Shown in pieces: positions 18,930-26,234 of a stretch of DNA of 64,000 bases (the stretch's first letter is position 1; each line of letters opens with the position of its first letter). Origin of the DNA: Anaerolineae bacterium (lineage in GTDB: Bacteria > Chloroflexota > Anaerolineae > Aggregatilineales > J027); NCBI GenBank assembly GCA_021463865.1, contig JAJTXY010000007.1, positions 124,001-188,000 of the forward strand, written 5' to 3'. Below the pieces are notes generated by a model that was not told the origin of the DNA, searched no databases, and saw only the letters and a program-made list of their open reading frames with translations. The translations under genes were made by a program, and so were the position numbers.

Positions 18930-19028
18930 AACCTCACCCCAAACCCCTCTCCCTCGTGAGATGGGCTTAAATGCAGTGATTTCGATTCCCCCTCGCCGGT
19001 TGGAGAGAGGGGGTTAGGGGGTGAGGTT
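18930..19028. repeat. Long inverted repeat (family B) between binding protein and permease
   Basis: Arms 18930-18953 (AACCTCACCCCAAACCCCTC and on) and 19002-19028 (GGAGAGAGGGGGTTAGGGGG and on) can pair over more than 20 bp around a loop of about 48 nt. It sits in the 164-bp gap after the binding-protein gene, where an intra-operonic stem-loop would protect the upstream message or partly terminate transcription. Arm sequence is of the dispersed family-B type. Confidence 0.7.
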
Positions 19029-19052
19029 AACGTTCTAACTTAAAGTGATCTG

Positions 19053-20960
19053 TTATTCTCCGCCATCAGAGAAATAGAAGTGTTCGGGATTCATCGTACC
19101 GGGGGTCATGATAATCCAGTCGGCGGTGTGGTTTTCCGCAACATTCATGAAGTTGTCCTTCACGACCACAGGATTCGGGACCAGACCCACTGTACCCAGC
19201 GTCCATAGACCTTCGCTGGACATGCGGACAAGCTCTTTGCCGATTTCAACTTGACGGACTGGATCAGTGGTCAGTTTGTATTCGTCATAGAGTGCCATCG
19301 CAGCCTTGAATTCTTCGGTGGGTTCCAAACCTTCTGCGCCACCCGTCTTGTACCACGTGCCATAGGCCGGAGCCATCCAAGAGCGCTCGTCAAAGGGGAA
19401 GATGTAGATGGGGTCAACCATCGGCAGCAACCCACGATCAGTCGTCCATGTGGCGACCATAACTTCATTGGCACCAGCACGCGGCCAGAACACGTCACGA
19501 GTCGAGGTTTGAACCTGTGTCTCGATACCGACGGTGTTCCACCATTCGGCAATGAGTTCCAACGAGTCTTGGATACCAGAGGAGGTATTGGAGGTTTCAA
19601 TCAAGATCAGGATGTCCGAGCCATCCGCAAAGTTATAGAAGCCGTCGTCACCCTTTTGGAGGCCAATTTCGTCCAGCAAGGAGGTGGCTAGATCAACATC
19701 ATATTCGCCGTTTAGATTCTCAATTTCGGGGATGTAGTACGGAGAATCGGGCACAACGGCAATCGTGCGTGGCACACCCTGACCCAAGAAGGCGATGTCA
19801 TTGATGGCGTCGCGGTCAATCGCGTGCGACATGGCCTGACGGAAGCGCAGGTCTTGGAATAGCGTGCGATACTTGTCATCGGGATAGCTCTGGTTGAACC
19901 ACAGACTGGCAGAGGAAGCCTGCGCCTGCGGCCATAGCAGCATGTGATAGTTGCCTTCTTCGGCATTGTCCATATAGATCGGGAATTGGGCGAGGTCAAT
20001 GGCACGGGCCTGCATATCGAGGTCGCCCGCGATACCCATTGCATTCACGCCGTCCACGCCTTCGACCAAGTGTAGATACACATAGTCAATGTAGGGCAGT
20101 TGGTTGCCTTCTTCGTCCACTTTCCAATAGTAAGGGTTACGTTCCGCAACCACGAGGGTGGTACCGGCTTCGTATTCCGTAATCTTCCATGCTGTCATCA
20201 CGGGGCGATCTACGTTGTAGTCAAAGGCTTTTTCTTCAAACAGTTCGTAGGTGGCGTCGCTGTTATATTTGGGGTGGAATTGTTCCAGATAGTGACGTGG
20301 CGCAAAGAAACCAAAACGCTCAAAACCCAGCGGCCATTGATTGCCATGGAAGGCCAAACCGACGGTCTCCGCCAACCCATTGGGGGCAGCGAAATGTAGG
20401 GTGATGGTGTCATCATCCACTCGTTCGAGCGTCATCGGCTCGCCACCAATCATCCACTCACCATGAACGGCGGCGGTGATATTGGGATCATTTTCGATGT
20501 CTTCCCACCAGAAGATCACATCATCCACCGTGAACGGTACGCCGTCTGACCATTTTAGGCCGGGGCGGAAATTCAGGGTCAAGGCTTTACCATCATCGCC
20601 GAATTCCCAGCTTTCAGCCAGATTTTCTTGCACAGCATCCGAAGGGTTACGCGGCCAACGCAGCACGGGGTCATAGGTGATACGACCAAAGCAGTGGAAG
20701 TCATCTACACCGCGCCATGCACGATGCCATGTCCCACCATAAACACCAATCGTATCACCTTCAGCCAGTGGGACGACGAGTGGGTTAGCGGGGAGGCGTT
20801 CTTCAACAGGGGGGAGTTCACCAGCCGCAACCTTTTCAGCCAGCATTGGGGCTTCTTTATAGGCGGCGCCATCTTGGGCCGCCGTTTGACGGGGTAGTGC
20901 AACAAAAGCAGATGCAATTAAAACACATACAATTACAAAAGGCAGAATTCGCTTGTACAT
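19053..20960 (-). CDS. ABC transporter substrate-binding protein, family 5 (peptide/oligosaccharide type)
   Basis: Exported solute-binding lipoprotein-free protein of about 635 residues. It has a signal peptide (KRILPFVIVCVLIASAFVAL...TAAQ), then the mature start containing MLAEKVAAGELPPVEERLP, nearly identical to the paralogue at 41322-43268. The SBP family 5 core is clear: LAESWEFGDDGKALTLNFRPGLKWSDG (about 95-120) and FRQAMSHAIDRDAIN. AGGAGG lies 1 nt from the first ATG (20963) and 4 nt from the second (20960), favouring the latter. As the first gene of the pectin-side arm, it probably captures oligogalacturonides or related uronides; that ligand is inferred from the operon. Confidence 0.9.
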   Translation of the reverse strand: MYKRILPFVIVCVLIASAFVALPRQTAAQDGAAYKEAPMLAEKVAAGELPPVEERLPANPLVVPLAEGDTIGVYGGTWHRAWRGVDDFHCFGRITYDPVLRWPRNPSDAVQENLAESWEFGDDGKALTLNFRPGLKWSDGVPFTVDDVIFWWEDIENDPNITAAVHGEWMIGGEPMTLERVDDDTITLHFAAPNGLAETVGLAFHGNQWPLGFERFGFFAPRHYLEQFHPKYNSDATYELFEEKAFDYNVDRPVMTAWKITEYEAGTTLVVAERNPYYWKVDEEGNQLPYIDYVYLHLVEGVDGVNAMGIAGDLDMQARAIDLAQFPIYMDNAEEGNYHMLLWPQAQASSASLWFNQSYPDDKYRTLFQDLRFRQAMSHAIDRDAINDIAFLGQGVPRTIAVVPDSPYYIPEIENLNGEYDVDLATSLLDEIGLQKGDDGFYNFADGSDILILIETSNTSSGIQDSLELIAEWWNTVGIETQVQTSTRDVFWPRAGANEVMVATWTTDRGLLPMVDPIYIFPFDERSWMAPAYGTWYKTGGAEGLEPTEEFKAAMALYDEYKLTTDPVRQVEIGKELVRMSSEGLWTLGTVGLVPNPVVVKDNFMNVAENHTADWIIMTPGTMNPEHFYFSDGGE

Positions 20961-21049
20961 CATCCCTCCTAAAATTTTGCTTGAAAAATTGGAACAGAAC
21001 GGCTTTTTGCTGTCGTGTTGCTCCTTTCTCTCGATATTATTTTGGGGTC

Positions 21050-21065
21050 GAGTTAGCGCTAACTC
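21050..21065. promoter_or_regulatory. LacI-type operator O1
   Basis: GAGTTAGCGCTAACTC is a perfect 16-bp palindrome with the central CG typical of LacI-family sites. It lies about 90 bp upstream of the binding-protein gene on the minus strand, in the divergent region shared with the regulator gene. Confidence 0.85.
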
Positions 21066-21096
21066 TAGTAAAGCGACTCAAAACCCGACTCATTTT

Positions 21097-21112
21097 GAGT
21101 TAGCGTTAACCC
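21097..21112. promoter_or_regulatory. LacI-type operator O2
   Basis: GAGTTAGCGTTAACCC, a near-palindromic second copy of O1 (13 of 16 identical), 47 bp from it centre to centre. Spacing close to an integral number of helical turns would place O1 and O2 on a similar DNA face. Confidence 0.8.
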
Positions 21113-21132
21113 AGAAAACATTCAAAGAATAG

Positions 21133-21162
21133 TTGCAAAAGGTTAGCGTTAACTCATATAAT
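21133..21162 (+). promoter_or_regulatory. Regulator promoter with operator O3 in the spacer
   Basis: A sigma-70-like promoter for the LacI gene: TTGCAA (21133-21138), 18-bp spacer, TATAAT (21157-21162). Operator O3, AGGTTAGCGTTAACTC (21140-21155), fills nearly the whole spacer, so binding would directly block RNA polymerase. This indicates negative autoregulation and control of the lacI-uxaC-uxaE-kdgK transcript. Confidence 0.75.
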
Positions 21163-21225
21163 ATAAAATGGTTTTTAAATTTTGTCAAATTTTGTGTTTT
21201 TCGACTATTGACAATTGGTATAAGC

Positions 21226-22230
21226 ATGACCCGCAAACTGCAAAAAGCAACTCTCGCCGACGTAGCACGCGAAGCTGGCGTCTCCATGATGACCGTCTCT
21301 CGGGTGATTCATGGGACAGGCCGGATTAGTGAAGATACCCGTCAGCACGTCCGCCAGATCATTGAGAAACTGGAATATCGCCCTAATCGCGCCGCCCGCA
21401 CCCTCGTCACCAAACGCACCAACATGATCGCCTTCGTCGTCCCCGACATCACCAATCCCTACTTTACGGAAATCCTTCAGGGGGTGGAAGAATTTTTCTG
21501 GCGCGAAGGCTATAACGTCATGCTTGCCAACAGCAACGAAAACCCCGAACGCGAAAAAGCCTTGCTCGACCAGTTGGAATCTACGATGGTAGATGGCGTG
21601 ATTGTCTGTGCGTCGCGTTTATCGGATGATGAACTGATCCCCCTGATCGAAAAACACGCGGCTATTGTCACGGTGAATCGGAATTTGCCCCACCATCTCG
21701 GCAGCGTTGTCACCACCCTGCATCCACGTGGCTATCGGGCAGTGCTGGCCGCCAAATATCTTTATGAAACGGGGCGGCGTAGAATCGGCTATGTCAATCT
21801 CGTGCGCAGCATTTCTAGTGTCAATTTGGAAATGTTTATGCACGAACTAGAAGACCTCAACATTGCGGTGAATCCCAGTTGGTACGCCACCTGTAAACCC
21901 ACATGGCAGGCGGGTTATGATACGGGCAAAGTGCTGCTGGCCCAACACCCGGAGCTAGATGCCGTAATTGCCGGGAATGATCTTGTGGCGCTGGGTGTCA
22001 TGCGGGCTGCCGTTGAACAGGGCCTCCGTATCCCGCAGGATTTAGCCATTATTGGGGGCGATGATATTTTGATGGCAAGCCAAGTCACCCCACCCCTCAC
22101 CACCTTTCGGAGTGACAAATATAGTATTGGGACGATGGCGGCGGAACTGCTGCTCCGACGAGTCGAAGGGGATTTAACCTATTATGAGCATCATTATGAT
22201 GATGTCCTCATTATTCGAGAGAGTACCTAA
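21226..22230 (+). CDS. LacI-family transcriptional regulator of the uronate regulon
   Basis: 334 residues from the ATG at 21226, which begins MTRKLQKATLADVAREAG; the frame extends further upstream, but that part overlaps the promoter/operator. The N-terminal helix-turn-helix is ATLADVAREAGVSMMTVSRVI (about 7-27), followed by the hinge helix region RPNRAARTLVTKRT and a periplasmic-binding-like effector domain. It is divergent from the importer and immediately upstream of uxaC (1 bp gap), with three TTAGCGYTAA-centred operators between. Role analogous to KdgR/UxuR/ExuR repressors; a uronate or 2-keto-3-deoxygluconate inducer is inferred only. Confidence 0.9.
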   Translation: MTRKLQKATLADVAREAGVSMMTVSRVIHGTGRISEDTRQHVRQIIEKLEYRPNRAARTLVTKRTNMIAFVVPDITNPYFTEILQGVEEFFWREGYNVMLANSNENPEREKALLDQLESTMVDGVIVCASRLSDDELIPLIEKHAAIVTVNRNLPHHLGSVVTTLHPRGYRAVLAAKYLYETGRRRIGYVNLVRSISSVNLEMFMHELEDLNIAVNPSWYATCKPTWQAGYDTGKVLLAQHPELDAVIAGNDLVALGVMRAAVEQGLRIPQDLAIIGGDDILMASQVTPPLTTFRSDKYSIGTMAAELLLRRVEGDLTYYEHHYDDVLIIREST

Positions 22231-22231
22231 A

Positions 22232-23632
22232 ATGGAAGTTAAAGAACGTTATTTAAACTCCCCTTTAGCCTATGAGTTGTATCAGGCCATTGCCCACTTG
22301 CCGCTCATTTGTCCACATGGGCATGTGGATCCGCGTTTGTTTGCCGAGACCGATTATCCGTTCGGCACCCCCGTTGATTTGCTGATTATCCCTGACCATT
22401 ATATTTTTCGGATGCTCTATTCGCAGGGTATCGCATTGGAATCGCTTGGTATTCCGCGCCGCGATGGTGCCCCCGTCGAGACCGACCATCGGCGTATCTG
22501 GCAGATTTTTGCCGACCATTTTTATCTGTTTCGTGGCACACCAACGGGTATTTGGATCAAGGATGAATTGGAGCAGGTGTTTGGGATTTCCGAAAAACTG
22601 ACCAGCAGCACGGCCCAAGCCATCTATGACGCCCTCGCCGACAAACTGACCCAATCGGATTTTGCCCCCCGCCGCCTGTTTGAGCGCTTTAATATCGAAA
22701 CACTCGCCACCACCGACACCGCTACCGACCCTCTGAGCTATCACACCCAAATGCGTGCGTCGGGCTGGCCGGGCAATATCATTCCCACCTTTCGCCCAGA
22801 TGCGGTGGTTAATCTCGACAGCCCCAACTGGCTCGATAGCATCCACCAACTCAGCCAAGTGAGCCGAATCGAGGTGGGCAGTTATGCCAGTTTTATCACG
22901 GCTCTCGAAAATCGCCGTGCCTTTTTTAAACAGATGGGGGCAGTTGCCACCGACCATGCCGCATTGACGGCCCATACCGAACACCTAACCGCCGCCACCG
23001 CCGAGGCCATATTTGCACGTGCCCTTAGCGGCAATCTCCACGCGGATGATGCCCGTCGTTTTACTGGGCACATGCTGATTGAAATGGCGCGGATGAGTGT
23101 CGAAGATGGCTTGGTGATGCAGTTGCATATCGGGGCATTCCGCAATCATAACCCGCATATCTATGAATATTTTGGGCGAGATATGGGGGCGGATATTCCC
23201 ATCCAGACCGAATTTACCCGTGCGCTGAAGCCCCTCTTGGATTGTTATGGCAGCGACCCACGCCTGACCCTGATACTGTTTACACTGGATGAAACAACCT
23301 ACAGCCGTGAACTCGCGCCTCTCGCGGGTCATTATCCTGCCCTGCGCCTTGGCCCACCATGGTGGTTTTTCGACAGCTTCAATGGCATGGCCCGCTATTT
23401 CGATCAGGTAATTGAGACCGCCGGACTGTATAACACCGCCGGCTTTAACGACGACACCCGTGCGTTTCCGTCCATTCCGGCGCGGCATGATGTGTGGCGA
23501 CGGGCCAGCGCCAATTGGGTGGCCGATCTGGTGATGCGGCAGATTGTGGATGACGAGGATGCGGCAGAGATGATGCACGATTTGGCGTATGGCTTGGCAA
23601 AACGGGCCTACCGAATGGGAGAAAAAGCATGA
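22232..23632 (+). CDS. uxaC: Uronate (glucuronate/galacturonate) isomerase
   Basis: Isomerises D-galacturonate to D-tagaturonate and D-glucuronate to D-fructuronate. Started at 22232, 1 bp after the lacI stop, giving 466 residues, the usual UxaC length; an upstream in-frame ATG would overlap lacI and add 16 unrelated residues. Amidohydrolase-type features are seen: CPHGHVDPRLFAE (metal-binding His-x-His, about 26-38), YPFGTPVDLLIIPDHYIFRMLYSQG, HYPAL and GFNDDTRAFPSIPARHDVWRR near the C-terminus. Its stop overlaps the uxaE start by 4 bp (ATGA). Confidence 0.97.
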   Translation: MEVKERYLNSPLAYELYQAIAHLPLICPHGHVDPRLFAETDYPFGTPVDLLIIPDHYIFRMLYSQGIALESLGIPRRDGAPVETDHRRIWQIFADHFYLFRGTPTGIWIKDELEQVFGISEKLTSSTAQAIYDALADKLTQSDFAPRRLFERFNIETLATTDTATDPLSYHTQMRASGWPGNIIPTFRPDAVVNLDSPNWLDSIHQLSQVSRIEVGSYASFITALENRRAFFKQMGAVATDHAALTAHTEHLTAATAEAIFARALSGNLHADDARRFTGHMLIEMARMSVEDGLVMQLHIGAFRNHNPHIYEYFGRDMGADIPIQTEFTRALKPLLDCYGSDPRLTLILFTLDETTYSRELAPLAGHYPALRLGPPWWFFDSFNGMARYFDQVIETAGLYNTAGFNDDTRAFPSIPARHDVWRRASANWVADLVMRQIVDDEDAAEMMHDLAYGLAKRAYRMGEKA

Positions 23633-25017
23633 ACCTTCAACAGATTCAGCAGGCCGACACGACGTATACCCTCGTTCGCACCCCGCAAGGCAAACATTTG
23701 GTGGTGAGCGGGGATACACAGGGTTTTGAAGGCACGTCGGGGGATGGTGGGTTGGTTTGTCCGCTCAACCCGTATAATGCCGCCGAACTCCGCAAGCGCC
23801 TCAGTTGGCTCAAGCCGCAGCCGCTTGGATTAGCCACCTCCGCCGGATTTGGAGATCGTCTCGGCATCGCTACCCCCGGCCACGCACAGGCCGTTTATGC
23901 AACCGGGATCGCGCCGATTTTTGCGCAGCAGTCTGTCCGCGAAAACACCCGTACCAGACGCAGCCCGCAGCAGGTGATGGATGACGCCATGTGGGGCGTC
24001 TTGGAAAGCAATTGGCAGGCGGCATGGGGCGCGGATGCCGATCACCAAAAAACGACTGCCGATCTTGACCAGTTCATCGCGGCGGGGTACACCTTTTTTA
24101 CGATTGACCCCGGCGATTTTGTAGATAACGACGCCGAAACCGATGATTTGGAGACCCTGCGTCAAAAAGTGCAGCATTTGGAATGGAGTGTCTTATCCAG
24201 CGACCCCAAGCGCCTATTGGAAGATTATCTGAGAGATTGGCCGACCCTCAATCTGCACTTGGATGAATACGCCCTGCTCAAAGCCGCCGCGAAGTATGGC
24301 AAGGCCGTCGTGCATACGGTCAATATGGCGCGTTATTTGCTGACCCGCCTTGCCGCTTTCGATCTGGAAATGTCGGTGGATGAGACGGACATCCCGACTT
24401 CCTTCGCCGAGCATTTTTATATCGTCAGCGAACTTAAACGCCTGCAAATTCCGGTGGTCAGCATTGCCCCACGTTTTGTTGGCCGATTTGAAAAAGGCGT
24501 GGATTATATCGGAGACCTCGGTGAGCTTGATCGTAATATCGCGGGACACGCCGCCATTCAGAACTTTTTTGGCCGGACATATAAACTAAGTCTGCACAGC
24601 GGCTCGGATAAGTTCTCGGTTTATCCCATCGCCATGCGCCACACCAAAGGATTGGTACATCTCAAGACGGCTGGCACCAGCTATCTGGAGGCCCTGCGCA
24701 TCTTGGCGGACAAACAACCCAAACTGTTCCGCGAGATGCTCAGTTTCTGCGTGGCCCGTTATGAAACTGACCGCAAGACCTATCATGTTTCGGCGGAATT
24801 GGAGCGGATGCCCAAAAATGTACTGGATGACGAACTACCCGATTTACTGGATCAGTTCGATACGCGCCAAGTGCTGCATGTGACGTTTGGCTCAGTCCTA
24901 AACACCTATGGGACAGTGCTGCACAGCACGTTGCGGCAATATGAAACCGACTATCATGCGGGGCTGAAGTGCCATTTTGATAGACATCTGCAACCCTTTA
25001 GCACCCAAAAATCATAG
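23629..25017 (+). CDS. uxaE: D-tagaturonate 3-epimerase (UxaE family)
   Basis: 462 residues matching the UxaE family first defined in Thermotoga, which converts D-tagaturonate to D-fructuronate. Diagnostic segments recalled from that family: LGLATSAGFGDRLGIATPGH (about 65-85), RENTRTRRSPQQVMDDAMWGV, WGADADHQKTTADLDQFIAAGYTFFTIDPGDFVDND (about 133-170) and LSLHSGSDKFSVYP. The enzyme routes galacturonate into the fructuronate/mannonate branch (UxuB-UxuA), which explains why no tagaturonate reductase (UxaB) or altronate dehydratase (UxaA) gene is present. Translationally coupled to uxaC. Confidence 0.9.
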   Translation: MNLQQIQQADTTYTLVRTPQGKHLVVSGDTQGFEGTSGDGGLVCPLNPYNAAELRKRLSWLKPQPLGLATSAGFGDRLGIATPGHAQAVYATGIAPIFAQQSVRENTRTRRSPQQVMDDAMWGVLESNWQAAWGADADHQKTTADLDQFIAAGYTFFTIDPGDFVDNDAETDDLETLRQKVQHLEWSVLSSDPKRLLEDYLRDWPTLNLHLDEYALLKAAAKYGKAVVHTVNMARYLLTRLAAFDLEMSVDETDIPTSFAEHFYIVSELKRLQIPVVSIAPRFVGRFEKGVDYIGDLGELDRNIAGHAAIQNFFGRTYKLSLHSGSDKFSVYPIAMRHTKGLVHLKTAGTSYLEALRILADKQPKLFREMLSFCVARYETDRKTYHVSAELERMPKNVLDDELPDLLDQFDTRQVLHVTFGSVLNTYGTVLHSTLRQYETDYHAGLKCHFDRHLQPFSTQKS

Positions 25018-25025
25018 CAGAGGGC

Positions 25026-25979
25026 ATGATGACACTCGATATTTTGACGATGGGGGAAATCATGCTGCGTTTCACCCCACCCCTGCCCCAAGTGTTGGAG
25101 CAATCGCCCTATTTTGAAGTGCGGCCTGCGGGGGCAGAATCGAATGTGGCGATTGCCGCCGCTCGGATGGGCCTCAAAACGGGCTGGATTTCGCGCCTGC
25201 CCGATCATTCATTGGGGCGCCGCGCCGCCGCCTCGGTGCAACAGCATGGCGTGGACATCAGCGGGGTCGTGTGGACGCCGACGGGCCGCTTGGGGTCATA
25301 TTATCTCGACTATGGCGTGCCCCCCCGCTCCCCCCACGTGATTTATGATCGGGCTGGCTCGACCTTTACCGAAATGACCATGGGCGAGGTGGACTGGGAC
25401 TATTTTTGTTCCACCCGCCTGTTTCATGTGTCGGGCATTACGCTGGCCCTCAGCGAAAGCCTGCGCGAGGTGGTGCGCCATGCCATTCATTTAACCCGAC
25501 AATCCGGTATTTTGACGGCACTGGATGTCAATTATCGCGCCAAATTGTGGTCAACCGACACGGCCTATCAGACCATTCGCCCGTTGTTGTCGCAGGTGGA
25601 TATTCTCAAAATGGGCCTCGACGAAGCGCATCACGTCCTCCAAATGAGCGGGGACGCCGCCACGATTGCCCAGCGCCTGCATGATGAATTTGGCTGTCGG
25701 GTGGTTGTTATCACCAACGAAAGCCAGCCCGTCGTAGCCTTTGATGGTCAATTGCACACCCAAGCCACCCAGCCCGTTCAGGTCGTGGATTCAATTGGGG
25801 CGGGGGATGCGTTTATGGGTGGATTTTTGTGCGGCTATCTGGAACAGGGAGTGGCATGGGGACTGCAAATGGGCAGTGTCTTAGCCGCGCTTAAATTGAC
25901 CTATCAGGGTGATGTGGTGTGGTGTAACCGCGACCAAGTGATGAGCCTTATTGAGGTACGGCAGTCGGCTTTTCGGTGA
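25026..25979 (+). CDS. kdgK: 2-keto-3-deoxygluconate kinase (PfkB family)
   Basis: Phosphorylates 2-keto-3-deoxygluconate to KDPG. The 317 residues have the ribokinase-fold features: ILTMGEIMLRF at the start, GAESNVAIAAARMG (substrate loop, about 36-49), and the C-terminal PfkB signature DSIGAGDAFMGGF with the catalytic Asp (about 257-269). It follows uxaE after 8 bp and ends the plus-strand arm, with a terminator 70 bp downstream. The sugar-acid specificity is inferred from the operon. Confidence 0.92.
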   Translation: MMTLDILTMGEIMLRFTPPLPQVLEQSPYFEVRPAGAESNVAIAAARMGLKTGWISRLPDHSLGRRAAASVQQHGVDISGVVWTPTGRLGSYYLDYGVPPRSPHVIYDRAGSTFTEMTMGEVDWDYFCSTRLFHVSGITLALSESLREVVRHAIHLTRQSGILTALDVNYRAKLWSTDTAYQTIRPLLSQVDILKMGLDEAHHVLQMSGDAATIAQRLHDEFGCRVVVITNESQPVVAFDGQLHTQATQPVQVVDSIGAGDAFMGGFLCGYLEQGVAWGLQMGSVLAALKLTYQGDVVWCNRDQVMSLIEVRQSAFR

Positions 25980-26050
25980 TCGTTTTCGGCCTCATCTCGA
26001 CACCCCTCCCCAAACCCGTTCCCGTGCCGATACTTTTGTAGAAAAACGGA

Positions 26051-26080
26051 CTCCTCTCCCGCCTGAGAGGAGTTTTTATG
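26051..26080 (+). terminator. Rho-independent terminator after kdgK
   Basis: CTCCTCTC...GAGAGGAG, a perfect 8-bp stem with a 6-nt loop, is followed directly by TTTTTAT. It closes the lacI-uxaC-uxaE-kdgK transcript and separates it from nosZ. Confidence 0.9.
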
Positions 26081-26147
26081 TCCCCCGCGTGCTTCTGACC
26101 GGACACCTCTACTGGCCCCTTCTTTTCGATTGTTCAATTTTTCCCCA

Positions 26148-26163
26148 TGTGACTTAAGTCACA
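26148..26163. promoter_or_regulatory. Crp-type operator upstream of nosZ
   Basis: TGTGACTTAAGTCACA is a perfect 16-bp palindrome identical in form to the Crp consensus TGTGA-N6-TCACA. It lies 72 bp before the nosZ start, where it could activate transcription. Candidate binders are the two Crp/Fnr proteins encoded at 34496-35905. No FNR-type TTGAT-N4-ATCAA site is seen here. Confidence 0.75.
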
Positions 26164-26234
26164 GTGCCCCAATCCGACCTTTGGCAAGATGTAAGCATAG
26201 CATTTGAAAATTGAATCTTGCACAAGGAGTGTTT

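Noticed and set aside
6287-20960. Many long antisense open frames opposite the minus-strand operon
   Set aside because: They mirror the codon pattern of well-identified genes and lack RBS and homology.
21133-21225. N-terminal extension of the first LacI protein
   Set aside because: It covers the promoter and operator O3; the LacI helix-turn-helix begins right after the ATG at 21226.
22184-22231. Earlier in-frame ATG for uxaC inside lacI
   Set aside because: Would overlap the regulator gene by 47 bp and add residues foreign to UxaC.
26211-26234. Upstream TTG start for nosZ
   Set aside because: The ATG at 26235 has a strong AAGGAG RBS and gives a standard signal peptide; the extension includes the RBS itself.
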